Shown: positions 13,801 to 28,800 of the stretch, in pieces | Position numbering within the stretch: the first letter of the stretch is position 1 | Layout: each line of letters begins with the position of its first letter | NCBI RefSeq assembly: GCF_964204645.1 | Contig: NC_134026.1 | Location: 19,548,650 to 19,612,649 of the forward strand | Length of the DNA stretch: 64,000 nt | Source: Tubulanus polymorphus | Lineage: Eukaryota > Nemertea > Palaeonemertea > Tubulaniformes > Tubulanidae | Direction of reading: 5' to 3' | Translations under genes and position numbers: made by a program | Notes under the pieces: generated by a model | Databases searched by the model: none | What the model was told of the DNA's origin: nothing | The model's input: only the letters and a program-made list of their open reading frames with translations

Positions 13801-16800
13801 AAATTAATACGGGCTCAAATTCCAAATAGAATGCCTTGGTGTATACCCGATCAGTAAACTAGAAAGGGCTTTACTGATCTAAACCAAATCCCAAAATATA
13901 TACGTAATGATATTTGAATAGAGGTATAAACTACCTATATGGAAACAGTTGATTAGCATGATCTGTAAACCATGGTTGGTGGAAATGGATGAAATGATCT
14001 GTTGACTCTGTAGTTGTAGTTATTATAGCCATCTATGGTATACAGACCATTCTAACTAAATGACTAACTAGAATGGCATACGTTGAAAATCGACAAATGA
14101 TAGGCTTTCGATGGGCTACTTATATACCTATCTCTATATTTTTGACAACTGTGATTTTGCAAAACAAAAACTCTGCCTGTTGTACTTCTCATTCTTGTGT
14201 ATGGGATCGTAGGCGTTTGACGGTTCGTAGGCTTTTTAATGACCATACAACAAGTTGCGCAGCATCGATACGTCTGCGTTCGCCTGTTGCAATTCCATTG
14301 TCATCGTATCGCACACTCGTGTATCGGCATTTCGTCGGCCGCTTTTCGTATATTGCTATATTCGTCAGAGGAGTACTCGTAAGGTATTTACAATGCATTC
14401 TCATCGGATATTGCTGATGCTGCAATCGTATTGAATGGCTGCGCACCGCAATGAAGCGGTACACTTTACAAAAACCCTATTATCCAGGGTGCCATTCGTG
14501 TAATGCACGTATTCTATATATATTTCAGGTGTAGGCCAAAATAAGATATCTAATAGCGATTTTCGAACTGAAAATTCCCGATCTGCACAATATTACGAGT
14601 TGACAGTTTTCATGTTTGCTGCAGTTGATAATCGAGAAGTATTTCAAATTTTCCATCATCATTCCGTTCATTTTCATTTTCGTAGGCGCCATTAATGACA
14701 TATTGGGCCTACGCGAGTGGAATTTGATAGTTATGATTAAAATTCTGTTTTAAGTATACACTTCTTTTGCGTAACAAAAACAACAAAACTGATCTTGACT
14801 TTTGAGATCACACTCGTCTTCACGCTGAACCCTCAGACTTGTGTGTTGAATTATTCAACATCCCTCCAGACAAATTCAGACATTATAAATATTGATCTCA
14901 CCAGAAAAGTGTCGAAGTATGTTGCCACTGGAAAACGGCGACGAAAAGACCGCTTCGTCGATACGGGAATAATCAGACCTGCAGACAGATTCCAAATATT
15001 TTAAACATTTATCTCACCGAAAAGTGTTGAAGTGTTGTCACTGGAAACGGCGACGAAAAAGACGGCTTCAACGATACGGGTGTGATCACATCTACTGTCT
15101 TTCCTGATTAGACAATTTTGGGGCGGTACAACCTTTCGGGAACTGCCGGGTGTAGTGTCTCTGCGAGAAGATACCGACTTAGATCATCGCGTAAGTTAGA
15201 ACTTCTATAGAGGCTATGCGAAAAAAATCGGCAAATAGAAGAAAACGTAAACGGGAAGAAAAAATTTGAAAAGTTTTCCCGGTGACAGGGCCGCACGTGA
15301 TTTTTTCTTACTATCGACCCGATTCAACTACAACACGTCGCATCGCATTTATGAGATACATCGCGCTGGACTGAGCAGATATTGGAGAATTGACCAAATC
15401 ATCATTTCTATAATATAAGTATGGCACCGAATTAATAAATTGCATACAATGCGCTTTTATATGTGCAAGCTGTCAGAGCGAGTGAAAATTCATAAGTCGC
15501 CACTGCCTTGTTTTTCTTCCGCTAAAATCTATCGAAAATTGGCCTGGTTGAAAAATTAATTACACACTATATTATAGACTCTCTTGCCCGTACCGAAAAG
15601 CTAAAAACGCTACATTTCTAAGCAGTATCTTATCGATCCGTCGACATATATTTTTCACTACTACACTTCACTGCCGAAAAACTTAAACTCATATTCTAGC
15701 TTTTCGTCGGTACCATAAAAAAATACAACGGCAAAAAATCACATTTCCCTCACACATCCAATTTAGTTTAATTGGTTACTCAATTAATTACTGATTTGAT
15801 GGAAAACTCTGAGCAAAAACATCGTCACACACACGCGTAGGGACCGATCACGACAAAAATTAGCCTAATTCATGATTGGCGTCGATTTTCCGTTTCCTCG
15901 TATTTCTAATTTGTCGCAGGTCCGCAAAAATTATTCCCATACAGACGATATCAAATTAGTATGTTTTCTTGTATTTGTTATGAATTGGGATTGTGAGTGT
16001 TCATAAGTCTTGAAGAACTAAGCTTATGAAAATCAATTCCAAAGGTTTTTGCATCATAAAAATTATCGCATTGTTTTAGGTCAGATTTGATGCAAATATG
16101 CTAGACATGTAGAATTTGCTATTTTGACGTATAAATTGTATGCTTATGGTGACATCTTACTTTCGACAGAGCAATCGTTACCAATGTATCGGATAATGCC
16201 GATGCATTCTTGGGAAATCCGTGTCCGCGATACAGGATAAGTTGTATGAACAGTCCCATTGCAATTTATGCACTGAATATGTCTCTGTAGTGCGTGTCAA
16301 CGACTTTCCATTAGCAGAATCGGACAAACTGTTTACCGGCAAATGCCGAGATAACGCGTCTGCACAGAAAATCGCGCGCCACAATGGACGGGCGCAAAAA
16401 GTAGAAATTCTGTCCGGGCGATACGCCGCGTCATATTGGCAGCCAAGCAAAAACAGCTAACTCGGATTAAAACTCAGTTTGTTGCTATCCAATGATGCAT
16501 GTGATGCGCATGCGCGCAATACCTGGCTGAGACGTCGGCGAATAACCTATATCGGAAACCTCGATGAACTTGTCACTGTTGCAATATAGATGAAGCATGT
16601 TTGCCTATGATATACATTTAATTTATCGTTTTTCAATACATTTCGAATTAATAGCTACGATTCGAGTGGAATGAACGATTATTCGATTATATACACTCAC
16701 CATATAGCGCCAGGCTATAAGTTTCAATACGGTGATGATTATCAATGTCCGAAAAGAAGGCAAAAGTTCGAAATATCGAATTTTCACCGGGAACCTTCGC

Positions 16801-19800
16801 GACTGTTCTTTTTAGAGTTCAAGGTCACTCACTGTATTTAGTTGGATATGAAAGCCGTTTTATCAATGAAATACGGTTTAGTGGTCACTATAGATAAAGT
16901 TCGAAAGAACGAAAAATTTACATAATCAGTTCCACGAGGGAGGTGCTACCCGAATGAAACCGTTATGAAGAAAACTCAATGGTATCTCTATAAAGACGGA
17001 TCGGCAAAGTACCAAATTAATCATATAACTGAACATTTTGTCGAATCACTTTGTCACGGCGTATTCAATGCAAGATGGAACTCTGAAACCTAGTCCGAAA
17101 CAGTTGACGAATTTTGTCTCATCTCTTTATCTCGTCTCGCCATCATAAATAATTGAACATACATCCCTTTATCTGCTGACTTCCAGTAGGAGCTAAATAA
17201 TAAATACGTTGTCACCATTTGAGAAACATTTTCATTTAAGAATGCCTAGCCTAGACACGGTTGTTTATTGGTATATTGCGAATGGTATATTGATGAAACG
17301 ATCCTCATTTGGGCAAAATTAACATTTTCTTTAGAAAGAAAGAATGCAGCCTTATTCGGGGTGTTTAGGTCTTGCGAGCGTGCAGGTTTCGTCAGTCTGC
17401 GATTAATGTATTCGGTTTCTCCCATCTCACCGCGAAAACGAGTTGAAATTCGTTCTAATAACGATAAGTTTGATTCATGTTTTTTAGCAAACACCATCAG
17501 CTTTGAGTGATATGTTATAATTCTGAACACACGAGTGCATATCCGGAGCATTCAGAATACCATTTTACTTTGTCTTTGAACATGAACGACGTTGAATTAA
17601 CTCGTTACGCTTATCAACTTATCCCCGACTTGCGATACAAGTTAATGTACACGAAAGCTCGATTTTCCCATCGAATCCATTTCCATAGGTTGAGATTAGG
17701 CCGCATTTTTCCGAGAGCTGCGCGAAATGCAGTACTTTCGACGTGATAAAGTGCCGTGCGTTGATTAAGCTTCATGTGCTGTGAATTCGCCACACGTTTT
17801 GACGCCATTTGAAAATTGTCCGACCAAAAAAGCAATTGCCGTCACGAAACGCTATATCGTCAGTCGGGTGGGTGAGAAGAAAGGCAATCCGCTCGACGAA
17901 CCGGCCGGCAAAAAGTATGTCTGAAATTGACTACTTCACTCGGTAAATTGCTCGTCATCGGCTGTCGTTCTGATCACTTATCTCGACACTTTAACGAGCC
18001 GAGGAAAGGAAACGATGCCGCTGCGTGCAAAGGCGTTTCGATCATCGGCACCAGGTTATCGTACACCTCGGCAATCTCGCTCTCAAATTGCGGAAAAGAG
18101 TTACGACATCCGATCGAATAGTAAATCATCTTCAACGTTAGTGACACGATAACGGTAAATTGTTTTCAACGTCACATGCGCAAGACATCGGCTTTTCTTT
18201 CTTTTTTCTTTCTTAAGAAACGTCATTAAAACTTGCGTAGGAGAAGACAGTGGGCTGTCAACGTAACGTTTTATTCATATGACTACATAGCAGATGTCTG
18301 TTGCAGTCAGTATAGTCACGTGGTCAGCATTGCCAAATAAAGTTACGTGTTAGGCATACATTTGAAATATGGCTAAAAGATGCCAACAAAAATGTCCACG
18401 TTTCATTTGTTTTTCTGACGAATGTTCTTTAATTTCTAATCGCGTCATTTCTGAAGGTAAGTGTTAAAAATGGAAATATAGCCGCAAAGCAGCGATAATG
18501 AGTTACTGATATCCGATGGTATCGTATCGTATCGTATTGTATCATATCGTATGCTCTATTTTTCTAAATGATTGTAGGATCGTAGATTATGAGACGAATC
18601 TAGATACCAACTTTGGTAATGATAAGACCAAGTTTAACTGAGATACAAGTATTTTGCTATAGTATTTGTATATCTTCTCCGTGTCGATGCGTGAAATCAA
18701 AAATGAATAATGAGGATTATGTTATTATCTTCATGTATTTTTGGTAAAATTAATCACGTTCTTCCACACAGTATTAGGCAGTGACGACTTAACGCACTCA
18801 GCGAACAGCGAACAGCGAACATGGGCTCCCTGCCTTTCTGAAAAATTCATGCTCATTTGCGGCGTTAAAGGTTGTGCATTAATCCGCTTAGGAACGCTAA
18901 TTTCCGCGTTTTCGTTCGCGCAGAGAGCCGCGTAAACTGGATTATCAACCGTATCACTGATATTGAATGATAGATGAGGTTCGAGCGATCTAAGGGGATC
19001 ATCTCATTAACGTTGGTACTGTTCCTCACACGAATCGACCCCAATATAATGAGCTATAGCTTCAGCGTAAATAAATGAATCGCTCGCTGTGGTCATAGGT
19101 AATGTGCTACGTTCCTTTCGATTCAGTTAACCAATTTTCTAAAAGTCGGGCACAAAGGAGGGCAGCATGAAAATTATAGATAATCAAAAACCTTTGCATG
19201 TAATATTCTGTCCGTTTTGGGGATGGGGGCATTTTCAGAAGGCCCGCTATGGCTGTACACCTACTTGTGCAGAAACTGAAATCAGCCGATGTATTTCGGG
19301 CCTGAAATATCGCGAGTGAGGCTTGACACGACTACTACTCGATTCTCGCACAAACCCAGCTACACAAAACGTTCATGAGACGTTTCATTTTGGTTTCGGT
19401 TTCGTTTCGTTATTTGAAACATTTTTAAAACTTATCGAAATTTTAACTTTCTGTTTATATGATGCATATCATAAGAAACATCAGAACTACACATTTTCAT
19501 GCATTCTACTATTATTCTACACCAGAAACCTCCTTTTTAAAAAAAAGAATAATTAATATGGAACGTTTAGAAAACTTTTTTCAAAACTTTCAAAGCTACG
19601 GTTTATGAAACGTTTACGGAACGTTTTCGTACAAAAACCTTATTCAATATTCGTTAAACAGGAGTATCTTATCGAGATTCTTTTTTTCTGAGGCCAATTT
19701 CAATGTTTAACGTCATCTTAGATTCAGTAAAAATCGATTCTTTAAAAGTTGATGTTTGTGGGATTCGAAGCTGATGTGCGCATTACTGAGGAGAGAGCTG

Positions 19801-22800
19801 TCTATGCGCACGCGTACGCATCAACGTCGCCATGAAATCGGCAATCGGTAACTGCGGCATTTTCTCTCAAAAAAGGAACGTTTGAAAACGGACGCTTGTA
19901 TACATAATTCGCGAATAACGTGCATTCAGTAGTAAGTCGCAATGTTTTCGCTCGGTCGCGCAAACAACAACTTCATCGGTCGTCCAGAAAATTAGATAAT
20001 TGCAATTAATCGCTGAAAAAAAGTCACTAAGACTCGTGATGATCGATCAAGCAAGAACTGATTGCGATGAAGGAACAAAATGTACGGTATTTATAATTGA
20101 TCGGATATAAAAATTAATGCCTCCCTTTAATGCGTTCTGTAAGTTAATTTACTACAGAGACGTCATATTCGAAAGCCGCCGTCATCCATAGCACGCATAG
20201 ATTTGTGAATGAAATGAAACGAGCAGTTTCAGCGGCGAAAAGCGTACGGCAACAAAAAGAAAAAATAAACTTGATGAGAATCATTTCTCGTTTCTCCTAA
20301 TTAGACGGGTCACTTTGTAAACTGCAATGGAATTTGTAATCATTTCGTTTCAATAAATGCCGAGTCTGTTATGGTTAGCTTGATCGTGATCACAAAAAAG
20401 TAATGTAGTGGTAGAAAGGCGGCCGGCTGGTACGGCATTTAAGCTGGGCAGAAATTATCATAGACTGAATCATAGAGGTCAAAAAGTCAGAAAAATCGGA
20501 ATTTTGTCAGCTCTAACAGAAATGAAATATATATTTGCAAGGAAGAGGGGATTATTCAGTAGTGTAGCTATTTTTGTCGAATAGAAGATTTAGAAATATA
20601 ATTAAAAGGTTTACAGTAACTAGTAATTATTATTGTTACTAGGCGCCATTTTATTCTATACATTTCAAAGTTGTTTTGAAATCAATTGGTCTGAAAGTGT
20701 CGAATTCTCTGTAAGAATTGACGGCATTGCTTCAATAAATAGTAAGTCAGGGATTATATATAATCACCATTTGATTTGAAAATTATTTTATGAATCACAC
20801 TTGGAAATTCTATTGAACATATGAAGAACATTTTTCGTAAGAATCCACACCTTTCGCTTCATTCAGTATTTGGTATAACTTGTATCTATTGGATTGAATA
20901 AGGTCTGACAACATATCAAAATCTATCGACGCTTTATATGGTGGCTGATTCGTATGATGGCTGATTTTAGTCATACAAAGTGATAAGAGAATTGATAAAA
21001 GCAATGTATTCAAACTGATAATACTCATTTGATTGCGGCCCGACTGAAGCGAGAACTACGCCAAATTCTTCTCAATGTATAACGCCGCAACATAACAATC
21101 ATATTCGATGAAAAATTTATATGAAACCGAACGACGCAATGAAAATGACGATAACAAATAATGAACCGGGGCAGTTCGAGTTATAATATATATGTATCGA
21201 CCGAATATGTGACTATACGACTGTTGCATCGTCAGGAGATAATTACTAATAATAAGTGAACGCGCGCTAGAAAATTTCCCAGTCTCACATGACCAATAAA
21301 AGCACTTTTGATTATGCTCTCACACAGTCCCTTTGCATACAATGTGCACTATTCGAATACTCGTATATTAACAAAAAATATATATATTTATGTTTAAAGC
21401 AAATATTGCGCGTAATTATTGATGCTTAAATCATCACAAGTTTGCCGAGTTTTTCTTGTAGCCACGCGATGGTTCGTGAGCAATTAGAGAATAATTTTGA
21501 GTCCTACGACTGATATGAAAAAAAAACAGCTTCTAAGGAGGTGATGATAGGGAAGCAGGCGGTACGAGGTTCGTAGCCATATTCGCCATTATCTGTTTGC
21601 CCAGTCAATGAAATCGTAATACGCTGAACGTACCCGAGCCCGTTCGGAATAGAATATTTCTATCTGCAGCTCTTAATACATTTTCACGGCTTGCCCGCTT
21701 CTTCGAAGCTGTTATCGAAATGACGATGGAAGCATTGTACTGAACACGATTTCCCGTGACGCACAAGTCTTATTATTGTCCGTCGTTATCAACCGAAAAA
21801 AAACCTCGATGGATAATTTGTGTTCATATACAAATGAATCGTTTGGTCGGCGCAGCGATAAATCCGATCCGTGATTAGTGGTCGGATTTTTCGAGCAATC
21901 GCCATCGTTCTTATTTTTACCGGGTGATTTGTCGCTGTCGGTTTGAGCTATAGTGAGGACAGGCGAACGTCTATCCATCCATCCATCCATCCATCCATCC
22001 ATCCGTGTTCCTATTAAAAGTGAAATATTTACGACGCCATTACGGGCTTCACGATTGAACCCGAGATTTATAGGTATTTCTAATGTTTTTGTATAGCCAA
22101 AGACTGCTTTCAGCCTCGAGCAACAAATTGGTTCGATTTTACTTGATGAAAAGCTTTATCAATACCAGACGATCGTTCTAATATACAGTCAACCAACCCC
22201 CGATATACCACCCACGTCGGTGCAGAACGATTTAAGCGGTATAGAGAGTATGGCGGTATATCGGGGGTGTTTTACTATGTATTTGTATAGATACATATAT
22301 CGAGAAATCCTGGCGATATCGGGGGTGGCGGTATGTACAAACACAAAACGGTAGCCTTGATAATTCGGTACCCATATTGTGAAATAACTGGCCTATAAAC
22401 GTTGCTGTTTCATTAGAAGAATCCGTAGAACGTTCGATTCGTACATAACAAAAAAAAAATTAGCAAAACTATTAGTGTTCTATCTCAACTACTCTGCTGT
22501 CGTCTGAACCGACAGCTATTTTGCGAACTGTGCACTCTTGCCGACGATTCCGATAAGAAAAAAAAAATCGTCTACAAATTAGGTTTCGCCCCTTTTGTAC
22601 TCATTATTCGGAACGTATAGTCAATTTCTTTTTCACTTCTCTTCAATGAAACTGCTACTTGTTATTCATTCGTTCATCTTTGTCTCAGAAAACGTTTTCT
22701 CCGTAGCATATCACGTTACTGCATACACCCGAAGAGCACTTAAAATACAGGCTCCATATACACATGCCGCAACCAAGATAACGTTATATTGGTCCGTGCT

Positions 22801-25800
22801 CTATTTCTTAATTGATTTCAATGCCAGAAAATCATTTTATTATTGCTAACATATTTACATCAATATTTGAAAAGAAAATCTACAAAATACTTTCGGGCTA
22901 TTTACACACGGAAAATGACAAAAATATATAAATGGAAATGAAATCTTATAGGCTTATGATTAATTTCAAATCTCGATGTATCGAATTGGAGAGCCGGCAA
23001 AAAAATCAACCCAAATAAGTCGCTTGTCGGTTCAGGCTAGATGGAACATTGCTTACACGAATCATCCTCGCTTACCAGGGTTTGTTTGCCTCCCGCAGTA
23101 GCTCATGCCAATACAAACCCTGGCCCCAGTTCCTTCATCGGTCCAATAGACGGCCGTTGTGTTGACGTGAGCTAAGGCGAGAGACGATCATACCCTGGTA
23201 AGTGAGGGTGACAATTGGAACCGAAATTTCCAAGTACGTACCTAGATTAAAACAAAAATTTGTGTTCATTCGACCACGGACTATAGTTCATGTGAGACCG
23301 ACCATCCTACACTATATTAGTACTTCGATTTCCGATTTTGAATTTTCCGAAATCAAACCCCGTGTTTCATTCCCGGCAGGTTTTATGTACCCACAGCAAA
23401 AACTGGCGTAACTTACAAATCAATCGACTATTTGAATAAGAGGGGCAATTCCCTATTCCAAGATCGAAAATATAAAACGACGTATCAAATATGATACTGG
23501 TTTATTCAACATAGCCTATATTACAGGCGTCCAAAGCGAAATTTAATTTGCTGCACGCGTGGTCACATAATAATCGATAATGCTATGTTATGTTACTTAA
23601 GAAATAATCGCGTGATTCTAGCTAATATCACGAAACGCCACTTCGCGTCCGTATTACCATAGATCACCCGCCACAAGTCTTCGCTTACCGCGGCTATCGA
23701 ACCGCCTGCGTCCAGTCAGATTAAACATAATCGTCGTTCCGCCGCTAAACGCTCGTCCCGGTACTTCTGCCTTAATAGAGACAACTTCCGCAACCTGACG
23801 GACGGTTACGGTCCGTTTGCATTAAGTAAACCGTAATCGTATGCTCGAAACCGTTACGCGATAATTAGAACTACCGCAACCGTGACGAATATCATTACCA
23901 AAACAAGATATATACGTATACATGTGTATATTGTGATTAAAAATCCCATATTTTTTGCTTAAATGAATGTTATCATTTACCTTTACAGGGGCGGATCCAG
24001 GGCACCTGATAGAAAAGGGCAATATTGCAGAGGCACTTCCTCCCCCAGGAAGATTTCGATAATAAGCCCCTGGATATGCAATTTCCAAACATTGGTGTTT
24101 CTTTCAACCAATGATAAACATTCAAAAAAATTTGGGCCGTTGGACTCCTTAACTGGAAAAACTTGATGCTACCCAATGTATCCGCACCTACTTTAAAAAC
24201 GAACAGTATTCAAATTCCTGACATACAAAATTAGTAAACCAGTACTGTCTATGAAAATGACAAACACGGGAATTATTAATTTCCACAGAATGTTAAGACA
24301 AATTTCTTCAGGGGATTAGTAGGTATATAAATGGGGCACAAAACTATCCAAACATCTACATCGCATTGGGAGTGAATTTAGAAGGCCTATCGGTGTCTCG
24401 TGGTCTAGGCTACTTGGCGGCTATGTACCTAACTTCTTGTTCAAATTTAGCAACGTTGCAATAGAATTCGATACCCGGGGTCCAGTTCCACAGTTCCGAG
24501 TTAAGATTTGACTCAGAGTAAACTCATTGAAAATGAACGAACTTTAGCTCAGAGTTAACTCTAGCTAACAACTTTGAAACTGGGTCCAGGATTACAACAG
24601 GGTGAAGTTAACTTATGTTACCACTTGAAACAATCCATTCTTCGAGAAATTGTTCCAAACTCAAAACGGGGGCCTTTTAATAATCGCGTTTAGCGGCGCC
24701 GCTATATCGTTTATGATGACGGTACAACACTATTGGCGACTGAGAATTTCATGGACATATTCGTGACGTCAAACGCAAAAAAATCACTGAACCTAAACGC
24801 AAACGTTGCGGAAGATCTCATCCATGCTGGCGCCTGACAGATTCAAGCGCTCGAGCCCTCGTCGGTTATGCAGTACACTATTATCGTAATGTCGCTATAT
24901 TACCTCAAAAGCTAGAATAATAATTTTCTTGTTTGTATCTTTGTTTTGAGACTCGCAGCATCGTAATAAGCAATCGGAAAACTATTAGTTACTACTCGAA
25001 ACAAACCATTATTCGATATAATTTGTTTAAAACTTAAAACGAGGAGCCTTTAAAAATTACGTTTAGCGGCGCTGCTTTACGTGATCCCGTTTCGTGTACG
25101 GCTATTGTCGACTGAGAATTGCACGGACATTCGTGACGTCAAAAGCAAAAAAATCACTGAAACTAACCGTTGGGTTGCGGAAGATCTAATTGAAGGCTGA
25201 CGCTCGACAGTTTCAAAAGCTCGAGCCCTAGTCTGTACGCTATTATCGTTGTCGCTATAATGCCTCTAAAGCTAAAACAATAATTTTCTTGTTCGTAGCT
25301 TCGTTTTGTGAGACTCGCAGCATCGTAAAAAGCAATCGGAAAACTCTAAAACTGAATGCACTATGTTTCCGCTCGTTGAATAAATGGAGTAGGCTAGATC
25401 GTAAATGTACATTTCAGTTTCTGCTGCTGCATAAGCTGCAATATTTCCAGTTATACAATCTAGAAAACACCGGGGCATTCAGTAATTTGTCTGATGGACG
25501 TCTTGAAACATGTTCGTTGATATGAAATGAATTTCAACACTGATACCGCCAACCAATTATGAAAATAGGCATGCGACAGAATTCCTGTCCATTTGCGTTA
25601 TTTAGTTGTACCTACGTATACCGGCATTTAGGTCAAAAGGGTATGAGGTGCCGTCAAAAGTCGGTCAGTCGGGTGTAATTTTCTGCGAACTCGATAAAAA
25701 AAGAGGATAAATAGATGGACGATATCGAAATGAAACTTTTGCACCAAGTAACAAACGAAAGTGCCGAGGATAATTCGTGTCAAATCCATCAATTTATTTG

Positions 25801-28800
25801 TCTTTGAAAAGAAGATTTGCATTTCAATATGGCGCTAGCGCGTTCGACGAATGCAAATCCTATCGAGTTTGGAAACGGATTAATCTTTAGAACACGCCGC
25901 TGGCAACGTCTCCAATGATTTTCCGCGTCTAGACAAACTGATTTCTTCTGCGAGTCCTCAAATAGCGTCTTTTTATTAGCTTTAATCGGCCATCATCGAC
26001 CAAACGTATCTCTTTCGCTGTCTTAATTGAAATCGAACGGTTTCGTCGAGTGAATTGATCTTCATTTTCGGAAGGAATCCGCATGGATTTGTCTGGCTCT
26101 GAGGAATATAGTTCGTTCTCCCAGCCTTCTCAGATAGGTTTTCAACCTAATTCGAAAATAGAAATAGAATCAACATCGCCTTATCCACATCGATTGAATT
26201 TTGTATATTTGTGGGTCGCATTTATAAACGTATAGGCCTACTTAATTCCTGTTTGTCGGTACCGTTTTGCCATCTTGCTGGCAAACCCGGTGGAAGGTGG
26301 TTTGTACGTTCGAACGAACGAAAGAAAAAAAGAATAACGGTAGATAGAAAAAGTTGTGAAGCAAGATATGTTTTTCATGAAATAATTGATTCTATAACTT
26401 TCAATGAAAATCGGAAACCTCTGCTTTTAACGACACCCAAAATCAATAAAAGCAGGTTGTTTTCACGAGCGGTTTCCAGCTTCAGGAACTGGTATTCATC
26501 AAGGCTGATCTAATGGTGATAATAATATTGGTTTTTCAAAGAAATTGAAACAATTTATAATATGATACCCATACATAAATATAAATACAAGTACAAAATG
26601 TGCCAATATCAAATGAAGGAACCCAGTGAAGCAAATGCTTGTTGGTTTGGGCACCCACAATACACACGCTCATTCTTCACAAGCATACATACATTCACAG
26701 ATTCACACACAACATACTAGTACAGTAAATAATTATTTGAAATTCAGTATTCTAAGAGTTTATTACTTTTGAATGACTGTTTGAAGGAATTTAGTGATTT
26801 TTTTTAATTTAAGGTTGTTATTGGAATTTTGCCTCATTATTGGAATTAAGTTGAGGAAACTTTCAACTAATCTAATAACTGTTAATCTTTGCGAGAACCT
26901 GTTGCGCCGTCTGATTTCCGGAATGCATGGCTCCGTGTACGTAACCAAACGCTGTAGCCGAGTACCCCTCACCCGCGAAATACAACTTATCATTCAAAGG
27001 AGCGCCCATAAGAGCGTGCTTCTCAGCGGACATCCACGGAGGCCAGTTAGAATAGGCTCCGTAATAGAGCGGGTTAGTATGCCAGTCGGGGACGATGATT
27101 TCAACGGGTTCGGGCACCTTTGCTCCGTACATGCTTCTCAAAACCGCGGTTAATTCGGCTTTAACAACCGCTACGGGCAGACGAGACACTCTATCAGCCT
27201 GGTCACCGAACACGGTAGCTAACAACATATTGGTACCAGCCGGGTGGAGACCTTCCGCTTCCAGACTCTGCCATAGAGTGTAATAACCTTTCGTCGGATG
27301 GGCGAAGACGATGTATTCTTTGTTGTCCCAAAATCGTTGAACCTCCTTGTCGAATCGCATGAATATTTTCGTGTAGGTTCCCATTCCGAAACTGTCGAAG
27401 GCTACTTGTTTTTGCGGAGAAAATCTGGGAATGAATTTGACCGCGTCGCTCTGCATGACTCCAACACTGAACGTACAGATGGCGTAGTCACCAATGAAAA
27501 TCTTTCCAGACGTCGTCTTGACCTTGACACCGCGACTTGATAAGCTGTAGGCAACTTTGCTGATCCTTTCGTTAAGAACGAGCTGTCTGTCACGGTCTGT
27601 TAGGAATTCATCTGCTAATTGCTCAAGTACAAACCCAAACCCTCTCTGATCGGTTACGAAGAAATCTTTGTGCGCGAAATTGTCCTGCATCGTCTGATAG
27701 TGAAGCGTCGATGTCATTTCCGGTGTGGCGGCATTTCCGTACGCCAGATGAGCAGTCTCGAGCACCGTCTCAAGGGTCGTTCTTCTTATAGGCCAACCTC
27801 CAAAATGTAACGCAGCGCTTTCTGGTATGTCAGCCATCCTGTTTTTCACCATAAACTCCGCGAGCACCTTAGCGCCCTCCATCGCCTTATTCAACTTCGC
27901 AGATATTCTAAACGCTTCGCGTGTTACGTCATTTCCGGTCGCATCGCGAACAATCAGATTTCCTTGGTTTGAAATTATGCCGGATAGATTGTATTTCTTG
28001 GCCAGGTCCCATAGCGGATTCCCGTCAGTACCGTGAACCCAATTGGCTCCGAGTTCGATTTTCTTATCGCCGAATCTTTTAGCTTTCACTCTTCCGCCGA
28101 TGTGGTTCTCGGCGTCAATGATGATGAGGTCATTGACTCCGTGATCGTGTAGATATTTAGCGGCTGATATACCGGCGGCTCCAGCTCCTAGGATTAATAC
28201 TTTAGCGCGACGCGGTGGCAGTTCATTTCTGTTTGCACCTGAAATTGACAAGAATAAAATAGATTAACAAATCTAGCAAGGAACGACTGTCTACTATATC
28301 AACCCGGTTAGTAGTATCATCGTAGGTTTCAATACATGTTATAACGTATTGCATGATCTTAGCGCTCGCTACAAACAAACTAAACCCAGTCACGCAATAG
28401 GAGACACCGTCCAGACTGGAAGAATGGTCTCCTACGGATAAGAATACTCCGCCCGAACTAAAATAATGGCCGTTTTTCATCAGGAGACACCGTCCTGTGA
28501 TCGAAGTGATACTTACAATGCGTAGCGAGCACTGCTGCTAACAAAATGACAGCAATTATATTCGACTTCGTCATCGTGTATTAGTAACAGCTCCAATTCA
28601 AGTCGAACCGTTTCTGTAAAAGTAAAGACATAGATAATTAGAATAAACATGGTGGTAGGATATAATAGGAATCTATATTAATCCGTCGATATATATATAG
28701 AGATGTAGGCCTAATCTGGCATACGACTGCTATGAGTTTATCTATCATAATTTATTTATTATTATGCATTATTTGCACTTTTCCAATTGCTCAGTGAAGA

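Noticed and set aside
14064-14464. Overlapping frames of 60-114 codons on both strands in a GC-richer patch
   Set aside because: Both strands open in the same place, with no domain and no splice partners; a base-composition effect.
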